A DNA stretch of 64,000 nt from contig JAHLKD010000033.1 of the NCBI GenBank assembly GCA_025526935.1, positions 368,139-432,138 of the forward strand. Reading direction: 5' to 3'. Under the pieces are notes generated by a model. That model saw nothing but the letters and a program-made list of their open reading frames with translations. It was not told where the DNA came from and did no database searches. The DNA comes from Cladochytrium replicatum. Taxonomy: Eukaryota; Chytridiomycota; Chytridiomycetes; Cladochytriales; Cladochytriaceae. Numbering within the stretch: the stretch's first letter is position 1; each line of letters starts with the position of its first letter. This document shows positions 1-10,900 of the stretch, piece by piece. Position numbers and translations under genes: made by a program.

Positions 1-741
1 AACCTACAATTGTATTTCTCCAACAATTTCTGCAGAGGTTTGGAATGATACAACACCAACAACAACATTTGTGCTTATCGTGCATCTCCACGTACATTCT
101 TTGGAGAGTTTTCTCATGGCTGGACAATCCAGATAAATTCTCGAAATCGGTATGTTTCCCACCTAAATTGCAGAAGCTGATCTTGTACAAATCAGTGTAA
201 ATCTTTCTAGGTCTCTAGAGAACCTATCCCCAGGAGAGACCTCTTTTCCCATCGCTACGGCGTGAAAGCTTCGCTCGTCTACGTGTCTTTCCGCAGGAAT
301 CACCAATGCACCCCGGAACTTGCTCGCATGCTGTTGCGCGGAGGCGCACTCGCTCCTCGGTACTTTATTCTTTACGTGATCAACCTTATACGTGATCAAC
401 CTGTCCCAACTCGTGGAAGGATCGATGATTGCGCCGACGGATCCAAGCGCAGCTGGTAGAAAACTGAAACTGTCGACTTTCAGCAATACCACCAGCAGCA
501 GTAACGTCCCTCCGCCGATGATCTCTGGTAAAGTGAGCAGCTCTCCTCGTTGGGTTCGGATGCCGTGGAGTGAAGAGAGACAATTTGAGTTCTGCTTTGA
601 GCTTTTGCAAGCTGGGATATCGTATGTAAATGACTTTTCCTGGATTCAAGAGAACGATGCCAAACATTCGAGAGATTGGTGAGTTGTTCAATATCACCAA
701 GGATAGAAACCGTTAGACTTATATTTCAATAATCTCTAAAA
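1..741. other. Left edge, no confident gene
   Basis: Open plus-strand stretches occur (for example about 1-147, followed by a possible GT-AG intron to 211, and about 392-682), but they do not join into a frame I can defend. They may be the degraded 5' part of the pseudogene that follows. No known domain is visible. Confidence 0.3.
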
Positions 742-1513
742 GTCATCGAGGAAGTCAATCGCCTTAATTTCGAATTCCATGTCATTCCCCTCGAATAAAT
801 CTCGCAGCTGGAACTTTCAGCATTTACCAGATGGCCCGCTTTCACGCCGCTCTTGCTGCACATGATTGACAAACGGCTTGGATCTTCCTCGTCGGAACAC
901 AACCGATCTGATTATGCACTGGGTTCTCACGACAAACTCCTTGAACACAAACGAATTTCAAGAGATATCTTGATCTTGGATTCTTTGTGTCGGAGAAACT
1001 CCTCGTACAACTCTTGACGGCTCGAATCACTCCAGAAACGATCCGTTTGTTGAGATCCACAGTTTCCGAAGATGTGCTTCACTAGCATGCTATTAACGCT
1101 CTGACCATTATGCGGGGACCATCTGGTACCTTTGCTCCAGTGGTGGGACCTAACGAAAGGGAAGACTCCCTATTTTCTTAACGCTCAGTTTCCAGATTGC
1201 TACTCATTTTGTTGGATGGTTTGGGCTTGGACCTCCGCTCCTAGACAAAGTATTTTTGAACCAGCTACCCCGGAATCCCGGCGAAACCAGCTGCTACGAA
1301 GCAGAACATCCAGAATACGTCCCGATGTGGCTCCCCAAAACATTCCCCGCCTGACACAGATACGTCCAGACGGCCTTTAGAGATGCCACGGCCTTTATCG
1401 GCGACCTTTCGGACCGCGTCCAAATGTACAGAAACCCGGGTGATCTACCCTGGCAGCTTTCCCTCGCGTTCCTGGACGCACGACGAGAATGCGTTCGCGT
1501 CAGGCGTCGTTGA
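742..1513 (+). pseudogene. Decayed unrecognised protein-coding gene
   Basis: Successive plus-strand segments read like ordinary protein but change frame or hit stops. One segment from about 742 reads through HMIDKRLG and contains an in-frame TAA. Another carries LDLGFFVSEKLL and TARITPETIRLL and then meets a TAG. A third reads INALTIMRGPSG, and a fourth (1184-1513) reads FVGWFGLGPPLLDKVF and IGDLSDRVQMYRNPGD, interrupted by TGA at 1352-1354. The mix of in-frame stops and frame changes, without splice sites placed to remove them, indicates a pseudogene. The family is not recognised. A badly sequenced functional gene would look the same. Confidence 0.45.
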
Positions 1514-2004
1514 GTGTTCCTGGAAAGGCTCGCCCGGCAACTCACGCACACGATGACTTTGAGGTGCACAAGTCGCACGCGAGTGACCGGAACGCGGGGG
1601 GTACGGGATTGCGTTGTAAAAGTTTGCGACGACGGGGTCGATAGTTGAGGGAGTGGTCGACGTTCGGGGACCTCTGCTAATATGCGCCTGGATGCTTTCA
1701 AGCCCGTCGAGCCGTCGCTGCGGAACTGGTGCTGGTGCCCGCTGGACCCCCATCGCCGACGACCCGGTTGTGACGTACGTGCGGACAGCCGGCGTTCGTT
1801 CCAAGTTTTTTTTGAACATATGTAGAGATTGTGGATATTTTTGGTACTGATCATTTTATTCCAGCCATAATTGTTCTTCTTAGCCTTTGTACGTTCATTG
1901 TTCTTCAAATGTGTCCGATTTCTATGTGATCCATTCATTATAAGAACTTTTCTTGCTTGAACAGCAGAAAACAGTTCATGAAAGTCTGAACAATCAAGTG
2001 TAAT

Positions 2005-3151
2005 TCATGTACTTGGATCAGCATTCTGCGGAATGGGATCCGGCTTGGTCAGTTCGAGGGCCTGCCGAAAACGTTTCGCATCTGTCATGATCAGGAGAAA
2101 TGCCACGCTTGGTCCGTACATAACAAAAGCACTGTTTTTGTGCAAAATGAGTTGTCAAACCCAAGTTCGCTTCGTCAAAAACATACGTTGCTTGATGTAA
2201 AGAACGTTCAGAAGCTACACAGCAAACAAAATAATTGCGTTCATACCTGTGTACCGAGGAAAGTAACCACCGATCGAGAGGAAGGTCATGACTATGTTGA
2301 CAGAGTAACATGTCGCCCTTAAAGCACCGTTCAGGTAAATCCAGAACAACTTCCGTGTTGGTTTGACGATTGTGCCTACATATCGCCTCCTAGATCTTGA
2401 CTGCCTTGTACTGCTGGACGCACTCTGGAGCTCTAATACAGCCGATATTAATTTGTACCTGCAGCACGGAATTAATGGTACGGCGTTTGGATTGAAAAAA
2501 CTCTCACTGGACAGCAAAGAAAATGACTGATTCCACTGTTGAATACCACACGGATTCAACGAGGAGAACAACTGTCCCCGCTTTTTGGTAAACATTAACA
2601 GCTGCCAAAACTCAAATGTTACGAGACTCCCTGCACAAACTACCAAACGGGTCTCACGATGAGTTTCCATGGCAGATCTTGCAAAGAAGTAGGCTGAGCT
2701 CCCCGCCAAAACCAATTGGGCGAGAACAACGATCGCGCTGGTTGCCCACGGAGGAGGCTTCACCAAGGATGGGAACACGATGAGGGTTGCGCGCATCGCT
2801 GAGTGGAAGGTCATGCACGCCCATGCCAGGGCCCAAGTTAGGCCACAGAGTGACTTGGCCAAACTTGCCACCTGGTGATGTCCAGCTGCGTAGAGATTAA
2901 GGCTGGCCAAGTACGACAGGTCTGTGAGCAATAGCAGGGATAGGAAGAGGAGAATCGAGACCCTGAGGAATCTGTTCGTGATCCGTTCGAGCTCCTGAGC
3001 GGATACATGTATATGTAAGTATTTTTAGTGTGTGTATTGAACGGCAATCTTGGTGTTTCGAGTTTACCTCCCAGAAGCATATTGAGACCGTGAGCAGGAA
3101 AAAGATTCCGGAACTGATCACCGAGGAAGTTAGGGTCACTCCAACGTCCAT
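2005..3151 (-). CDS. Seven-transmembrane receptor-like protein (paralogue A)
   Basis: Five exons: 3151-3068, 2994-2658, 2601-2508, 2458-2219 and 2131-2005, giving 293 residues. Seven hydrophobic segments are visible. They start with SSGIFFLLTVSICFWE and end with a helix carrying YGPSVAFLLIMTDAKRF before a short polar tail. The protein aligns along its whole length with the neighbour at 3487-4629. Shared features are the exon boundaries, ERITNRFL after the first intron, ALCGLTW/SLCGLTW plus MTFHSAM in helix 3, LAGSSAY in helix 4, VESVIFFA in helix 5 and YLNG before helix 6. The two genes are transcribed divergently from a 335-bp interval. A 7TM sensory receptor is the natural inference, but no named GPCR class is recognised and no ligand can be proposed. 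The ATG at 3151 is chosen because it matches the paralogue's start. Confidence 0.75.
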
Positions 3152-3414
3152 TCGTCTGATTGGTATTTTTCTCTACAACTTCGATTCTGGATCAAACTAG
3201 TGTAACATCCCTCACGTTTCCCTAGATAAAACATTGGAGTTGATGTAACCGCGTGATTACTTGTTGATCCCTATTAACATTTGTGGATTCATTTTTTGAC
3301 CACGTTAATGTGACCTCTCTTTCCCCAAAGTCAGATTCCTTTTCATGAGATATTCATGAAGGATTGAAGCGATAGTCGAAAGCGTATACTCACGGCCATG
3401 CTCACAGTTGAAAG

Positions 3415-3423
3415 TATAAATAA
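3415..3423 (+). promoter_or_regulatory. TATA-like box for the 3487 gene
   Basis: TATAAATAA lies about 70 bp upstream of the ATG at 3487, in the divergent promoter shared with the minus-strand paralogue. It is the only good TATA match in the interval. Function is inferred from sequence and position. Confidence 0.4.
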
Positions 3424-3486
3424 TATCATATAGATTAGTTTGATTAGTTCCATTTCCCAATCAACTAAAGATTTAAACGTTAAAGC

Positions 3487-4629
3487 ATGGATGCGACTTC
3501 CTCCGTGATCGGATCTGGTATCTTCTTTTTGCTCACGGCCACCGTTTGCTTTTGGGAGGTATCCAAATTAAAAAACGTCATGAAAAAGCCTTATCGATCA
3601 TATTTTGCCCCAGGAGGTGGAACGCATAACCAACAGGTTCCTCTTCTTCTCGCTTGTCCTCTTCTTAGGCCTTTTCTTGGTCACAGAAGTTGCATACCTA
3701 TCCAGCATTTATCTTCGTGGTGTAGGGCTAATTGAAGTTGCGAGTTGGTCAAAAGCACTTTGTGGGCTCACATGGACACTGGCGTGGGCTAGCATGACTT
3801 TCCACTCCGCTATGAGGACAGGCCTCATTGTCCTGCCTCCCACATTGAAGATTCCTCTATGGGCAATCTGCTTGATCGTGGTCGGTGTGCAAGTAGCATT
3901 AGCTGGGAGCTCAGCCTACTACTTTGCAAAGTCTGTTATGGACAGTGATGGTGAGGGCATTATCGACTGGATGATCGTGAGATTTTTAGTGCTTTTGATT
4001 TGCCAGCGTATGTATATGACAAGAGAGGGACAATAATGCTTCTCGTCGACTCTGTTTGGAATTCAACTGTTGAATCAGTAATCTTCTTCGCTGCCCAGTA
4101 AGATTGATCGGCCTTTTGGGGCTTCACATGTAACGATTTAGTGTTTAAGGTTTAGAATAGTATCAGTTTCACTGGAACTCCAAAAAGCTTCCAATGCTGG
4201 AGTGCTTTCTGACAAAGGACAGCTATCAGTGGCAACATCCACCAAAGGGCCAAAACACAAAGAGCCCGTCAAACCCCCGAGAGAGGTGTTCTGGGTTTAC
4301 CTGAACGGTGTATTGAGGTCTGCATGCTACTCTGCAAATACTGTTTTGACTTTTACCGCGATCGGGGGTTTCTTCCCTCCATACACAGGTGCTGACGATG
4401 ACTTTATGCTGTCATTATGTCCTGACCCTTTCTTCCCATTAGCGATGTAAGATGGCAAAATTAATTCCTTTGGGATTCCAATTCACTGGAGATAAACAGG
4501 GCATTTTCTGCGTATGGTCCGAGTGTAGCATTCGTTCTCATCATGACAGATGCGAAGCGTTTCAATCAAGCCCTCGAGCTTAGCAAGACAGCTGAGCACC
4601 TCCAACACGATGCGGTAGCTGCAACGTAG
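3487..4629 (+). CDS. Seven-transmembrane receptor-like protein (paralogue B)
   Basis: Five exons: 3487-3558, 3614-3950, 4007-4097, 4150-4446 and 4500-4629, giving 308 residues. The first exon encodes 24 residues ending FWE, exactly as in paralogue A. Exon 2 has the same length (337 nt) in both genes. Seven hydrophobic helices are seen, the last with AYGPSVAFVLIMTDAKRF. Intron positions and phases are conserved with the minus-strand neighbour, so the pair arose by duplication with inversion. It is placed beside a third, unrelated 7TM gene and the TmcB-like sensor, suggesting a cell-surface sensing neighbourhood. The specific family and ligand are unknown. Confidence 0.75.
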
Positions 4630-4838
4630 ACTTTTTCATTATCGGTAGAATAGAACTCAACATGGCTCTACATGCTGATGAGAGTCCATGGTCCATTCCA
4701 TAATCGAGTTATGGTGGTATAAAGTTCCACGTTGTTGCTCCCTGCAAATTTTCTCATCACCCACATATTCGACAGTTGAAACTTTTATGTGATGTTGCCG
4801 TGCTGAGGAAGCAAGGAAGAATACCGAGTTTTCAAGAG

Positions 4839-4866
4839 AGAGAGAGGGAGAGGGAGAGAGAGAAAA
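4839..4866 (+). repeat. GA-rich microsatellite
   Basis: An imperfect GAGAGG/GAGA run in the intergenic space about 100 bp upstream of the next gene. Purine-rich tracts of this kind are common in promoters; nothing more can be said. Confidence 0.6.
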
Positions 4867-4962
4867 GATTTAAACTATCGTACTGATTCTCTCGAGGGCT
4901 TGTGGCCAGTTTCTGTACGTTAGCCTGCAGTTCCGACAAAAACTGCAACATCACCCGGCACG

Positions 4963-7275
4963 ATGTCTGTCCGCAGCCCAACAGGAACTGTCACGACCAT
5001 CACAAGGACCCTTACAACTGTAATATCATCAGTTATCCCTTCGGCGGAACAGCAGACAGGCATCGATTTGATCAATGTGGGGGATGCAATTCCAACCAGC
5101 TCTCATCATGCATTACCCACCGGTGGAGCAAATAGCACGGATATTATAGGCGGGGCTACTTCGATATTATATAGCACAGATGAGGTCACCTTCGTTGCAT
5201 TCCAGGTCGCTGGTTTCACGCTTATGGCAGGTAAGCGGAGCTTCAACTTATGGCAGGGAGGGAGCACAACAGACTGACTAGGACTACTTCAGTTAACATC
5301 TGCTTTTTTGCTGTGGGATACGGTACAAAGAGCTGGCTTTTCACCCTACTTCTCCTCACAGTGTTCCTGTCGTACTTTGCTGCTGCCATATTTTGGTTTA
5401 TGCAAGCTCGTGGAATGCTCCCAGGCTTTACGTAAGTATTTCAATATGTGCCGTTTGGTGAGTCCCACTAAGTTTTACTTGCGCAGCGATGCATTTGTTG
5501 ATGTCACGGCTTTGGGATTGATTACTTTCTCTTTCACCACGTTCTTGTGGGCTTTCTTCTTACGAAGCCAGAAGCTGGTTCCTTACAAAAAGACTCGGCA
5601 GTGCTCCACAACTCTCGCCTCTGGCCTCTCACTGACGTACCTTGTCTTGGTCACTCTTGCCGTTTTCACCCAATCTTCACTCTACGCTTCCACAACTGTT
5701 CTCACCACAAACAACGGAGGAACACCCGCCTCGGCAACCGGTGGCAGTCACAACTCCACTTCCAGTACATCCGGAAACTCTGCCGACATTCTTACTGCGA
5801 CACATGACAATCTTCTTTTGACGTCAATCCAGATGGTTCCGTATATGGTTTACGTTTATCCTCTTTCGTCAGCATTGATTTCGGTGTACATACTCCTGGC
5901 GTACTATGGGCCACGACTCAAGTTAGTTCCCGTTGGATCGGTGTTGAAGCGACTTTGGACATCGGGGCTGCTTTTCTTGGCAACCGAAGAAGCGCTGCAT
6001 TTCTTGCATGCATCTCTTTATCCCGTTGATGCTGCGCTTCACAAGAAAGTTCATGTACGTCGCTTGAAAAGGAAATATAGTCGCTAACTTTGTAAACTTC
6101 AGGCACTTATGACAGGACTTCGCTTCTTCCTGTTTGTCGCCTTTATGAACGCGACAGCTACTGCGTCGGGTGATCTTCTTACGCTTCCGGGTGATCCATC
6201 TCATGCCAAGTTTTCCGCGAGAGGTGATATGGACAGGAACGACCCTGTCCCCAGCTACACTTCCACTGACCGGGAAGCGTACGCACTTCGTGATGGACCC
6301 AAAATCGTCATCCCCCCTTCCCGTGGCGATTCTCCGAAAGGTAGCCACGGAATGAAATCGCCTGCACCATCTTCAGCTCGCGATAGCCTGAAGTCGCCTG
6401 ACGCCTTCCCGACACGCTCGGCCTCCAGAGGCAATGGCTACCCGCCGCGCAAAGGGAGCGCGAATGCTGTGATACCTGCCCCGCGTGATGGCAGCGCTAA
6501 CGCCGGGACGTACTACAGCTCCCGACCGCAAAATCCGCGCGAGTACGAGCGAGAGCGTGAACGCGAGAGGGAGAGGGAGAGGGACTGGAGAGATCGTGAT
6601 CGAGGACCTGCGTCCCCGAGACGCCCTGTGTCGCCTTTGAGATCTCCGAGGTACGACGACGATGATGCGCGCAGGCCGAGCGATGGTGGGCGTGGAGGTG
6701 GTGAGCGACGTCCCAGCGATCGTTTGGGAGGTGGGGATAGACGTCCTAGTGACGGGCGTGCAGGTAACAGGAGTAGCTCAAACAATAATGCTAGTGGAAC
6801 CAGCGCTGCGAAGTCTGCTGAGGAGGGAGTGGCGGGTTACCTCGGTAATTTGTGGAAGTACGCTACGGGAAGCGACTCTTCAACTGCAGTAGCATCGAAC
6901 AACAACGGCACTCCGGCTAAACGTGTCAATCGAAGCCCTGAGAGGTCACTTCAACGCCCACCACCGCAGCAGCAGCGATCGGTTGGAAGCGGAGGTGGAG
7001 GTAGTGGTGGTAGTGGTGGTGGTGGCGGTGGCGGTTGGGCGACAAGAGGAAATGGTGCAAATAGGGCTCCGGAAACGAAACCCGATAACGATAGGAGGGA
7101 CGACGATAGGTACAGGCGGAACAGAGACCGTGGCGACGATCGCGAGAGGGGCAATTACAACCGTGACAGGGACAGGGACCGAAGTGGGGACAGGGACCGG
7201 TATAGGGACAGAGATCGCGACAGGAATCGTGGATGGGACGACACATGGGATCGTAGGAGGTCGAGATCGAGGTAG
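4963..7275 (+). CDS. 7TM protein with long Arg/Asp-rich cytoplasmic tail
   Basis: Four exons: 4963-5230, 5293-5431, 5487-6054 and 6103-7275, giving 715 residues. The first ~70 residues are Ser/Thr-rich, like an extracellular N-terminus. Seven hydrophobic helices follow, between about residues 75 and 350, with an Asn/Ser/Thr/Gly-rich loop between helices 4 and 5. The last exon encodes a disordered tail of roughly 350 residues. It contains alternating Arg-Glu and Arg-Asp runs (near 6540-6600 and 7130-7230), a poly-Gly stretch near 7000-7030, and an RRSRSR end. An extracellular N-terminus, seven helices and a cytoplasmic tail are the layout of a GPCR-like receptor, but the helices resemble neither neighbouring paralogue closely. 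The RD-rich tail looks like those of RNA-binding proteins, which is odd on a membrane protein. Confidence 0.7.
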
Positions 7276-7905
7276 GATGCGACATAGATTATATACCGCT
7301 TTTGCGCATAGGATGGGGTTTTCAAGTTTGCGTTGCACAAATATTCAAAAGTGTGATCTTCTTGCCTTTTTTTCTCTTTTTTTGTCTGTGTTGCTTGCCT
7401 TTGTGACTGTTTTGCGTAATTCGGGTTTGCAGCCATGTATTAGAATGTGAATGTTCTGTCTGTATCCAGTGCTACCCTTTCGCTTTTCGGCTTACATTCT
7501 GTAGTCCGTACTTTCCTTAGCACAGGCGATTGGCTCTATTTGTGTTCAGCTGGAACAATAACATGCATTTTCTTTATCCATGGTTCTACAAGGTCCAGAT
7601 CTCGGCTAGCTGATGGCCGAGGGACGCTGTGCGATCGATCGACCCAACCATGTCTGATCAACAAATATGATCTCCCATTTTGGGCCAAAACAGATCCGAT
7701 TTACAATTGTCGATCCCAGTTGACCATTTCCTAAAGATAGGTAAACGTGAAGATCATTACGCCCAATCGATAGTTCGGTCATAAGGCACAACTTTACAAC
7801 TTTATTGCACTCGAGCGCTCAGCTCTTCCAAAAATAGCCCCACTTCTGTCCCCCTTACCTTCAACCTTCAACCTTCTCCGAGGTCGTTGACCTACTTGCA
7901 TTACT
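7276..7905. other. Intergenic, no gene seen
   Basis: AT-rich flank between the 7TM gene and the TmcB-like gene. No conserved frame, RNA gene or repeat was recognised. Confidence 0.6.
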
Positions 7906-10900
7906 ATGGATACAAAGGACGTCAATGAGCGTGGGTTTGAGGCGCTGTCCCGTCGCTTGAAAAATGGCCTCTTTGGTGTTCTTTTCATTTGCAATAAGAA
8001 CTCGGAGCATCATCCAGTGTTCGCGTGGCTGGAGATGCTTATCGATCATTTTCAGGTAAAGATTCAATGCATAATGTTGTTCAGCATTAAGTGCTTCTTT
8101 CAGGATCTTTCTTTCTGCTTGCTCTTTCACACAACTCCATGGCAAAACGAAGTTGGTTGGTTCCAGAGTGTACTTCGTGTTGTCAACCCAGAACACTTGA
8201 TAAAAGACGAAGCAACTCTGACTGCGGTGTTTCTCACCGCTCTAGCTAGTCTGGCGGCTGTATTACTCAATGCGTTTTGGGTAAGTAACAGTATCCCAAA
8301 AAGGGACTGTACTTACGTGGGACACTTTAGGTGGGGTACATGTTTAGCAGAAACAATTTCCGGTTTATGTGGTATTAAGTGCGTGGGAATTGAAAATTAC
8401 CTAAAGTCTGATTTAAAGGACTCTTCGACTTCTGCGGGCCACACTTGGTCTTTTCGCAACGATTTTGTATATCCCCATTCTCTCGGTGTTCCTGAGGATC
8501 ATTTCTGCCTGCGGGGTCAATGAAGAGCATGCTGATTTGGACTCTTTCACAACATGCTGGAGAGATACATATTTAGTTCGGTCCATCGGGGTTGTTCTCG
8601 TTACTATTGTCTTCATTCTCGTCGTTACATGCGTCACACTCACATTCTTTGAGCCAGACCCCAAAAAGAAATCGGTGCTTTGCAGGGCTCACTCTCGTGT
8701 GGAGCTCTTGTAAGTTTTTTTTCGTTTGACGGATGTTAATCGAGGCTAAACAATGGTAAAGATACCTCGGATGTCGTTCAGTCCTCACTGCCCTTGTTGT
8801 TTTCCTTTCCCACGTCGTTCTCGACCGCCCAGAAACTTCTTGGATCCTTGTCGCCGCTTGTCTCTGCACATCGGTCGGCCTCTTTTTCTCATACTCGATG
8901 GTATTTCTTTATTATGAACAAATTCTAGCTACTAATAAACGGCACTCTTCTTGTACAGTATCTTCCCTACTACCATTTCGAATACAACTGTGTTCGGGCC
9001 ATGGTAAGATACACATGAACGACATGTATCTTTTTAACTGCTCAATTTCTTAGCTGATGGCTAACTTCATTTGGGCATCAGTGTGCATGCTCTTTACATC
9101 AGTGCGACCTGAATCAGATGTTGGGATCATTTTTCTTATCATGAGTCCGGTTGTTATGGGTCTATCAGTTTCTATCACGAGGGCGAGACGAAATATGATC
9201 ATTAATATGCCGTATCAGAAATGCCCCAGTGCAATTGTCCTCGAGCTCAAAGTTCGATTCATGCTCGAGAGTGAGAAACTGTTGTTCCACAGACATCACA
9301 CGACGGGTTCAGAAGTAGCAATCAAACCAACAAATGAGATGGAGCTTGGTGACTCATCCTCAATGCTCGACGAATCTCGAACCGACCCAGTTTTACAGAA
9401 AGTCAATGATATTTACTTGTATGGAATTCAAAAGTTCCAGCATTCATGTTTCATCAACCTCTTCATGGGTCAATTTCATCTCTTGCAAATGGGAAACCGG
9501 GCACAATGTCTTGCCTCTCACGCACGTGGAAAGACGTTGGAGCCGAAGCTGGACGAAGCCTTCTTAATATTCCGCCGCGAGAGGCTGCTCAATGAACGAT
9601 TTGCCGGAGGCGATGTGATTGATTTCATCGGTAATCGCAGTTTGCTTCCTAGCAAATATGACACCTAACACAATCATCATCATTTAGCTTTTGAACAAAA
9701 TCTCAAGATAGCGAAGAAGAACGAAAAGAGAGCCCTTATTAATATGGTACAATTCTGGGCCGAGCTACTAAGGCGCCGCCCCAATTATCGAAAGCTCCAT
9801 GAGTCAGCTGCCCAAATTAGCGTAGCTTCGGGAATGGCGCGAGAGAAGTACTTGTCAGTCATTAAACTCAACCCCGACAATGCAAAAAGCTATCGTCTTT
9901 GTAATTTCCATTTTCGAGTATCAAAACATCCGTGCTTACACAACTATTTCTAGACGGTTCATTCTTGATCAATGTTCTAAACGACAAAAAAGCTGGAGCA
10001 GCTATGCTCCAGCACGCAGATGAGCTGGACGAGGTTCCTGAAAATCACGAAGATGAAGATGTGGATTTGCTTCGATTGATGTCCGGAGAGTGCGCTACGA
10101 TCACTATGTCTGGCAACGCTGGCTCAGTTGGGAAGGTTGGAGCTAAACCTATGTGCCTGCTCAGATTTTAAGAAATGAGTAACAAATGATGAACAGGTAG
10201 TTGATGCGAACGCCCTCGTGATGAAAGTATTTGGATATAAGAAGACTGAACTATTAGGCAAGTATATATTACAGACCTCGTAACAATTCACTAATATGGA
10301 GAATGTTTGCTTAGGACAAAACATCAGCAAGATTATACCCCATCCATTCAGCGATCATCATGATTCATTTCTTAACAACTATTTGGAGACCGGAATTTCA
10401 AAGGTGAGTCTATGTATCTGTTCTCCTTCAGCAAATTAAAAGTGCATTTAGTTCATTGATAAGCAGCGACATGTCCTTGGTCTGCACAGGAATGGGTTTC
10501 TGGTCATGATTTCTCTGGCGATCAAGCAAGTCAGCACTGATCTCGGAACAACGTTCATGGCATTTGTGAAACTCTTGCCAAAGTCGTCTGGGGAGGAATA
10601 CATCATAGCAGATGAGAATTTACGGATGCTGCACCAAACACAGGGCTGTGCTGAAATCTTGAGGCTCCCACCAGGAACTGAAGGTTCGTCGAGCATTTTT
10701 CATATTTTAGCGCTCACAAATTTGTCAATAATTAGAGGACACCAAACAAGATATCCTTCTATCAAATTTGATTCCTCAGTTTGAGCTTTACCAAGGCCAA
10801 TTTATGTCAAGAGACGGTGGAAGATGGGAGATTCAGCAAAAAAATCAACCATTCGAAGTTATTTTTACAGCAGAGGAACTTGTCGTTGTTGGAAATCTCT

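Noticed and set aside
1294-1938. Long minus-strand open frame of 214 codons
   Set aside because: It is Arg/Ser/Thr-rich with no domain. The opposite strand over the same DNA carries better protein-like segments.
6926-7436. Several antisense frames rich in Pro, Val or Ser
   Set aside because: They are mirror images of the Gly/Arg/Asp repeat tail of the plus-strand gene and reflect its biased codons.
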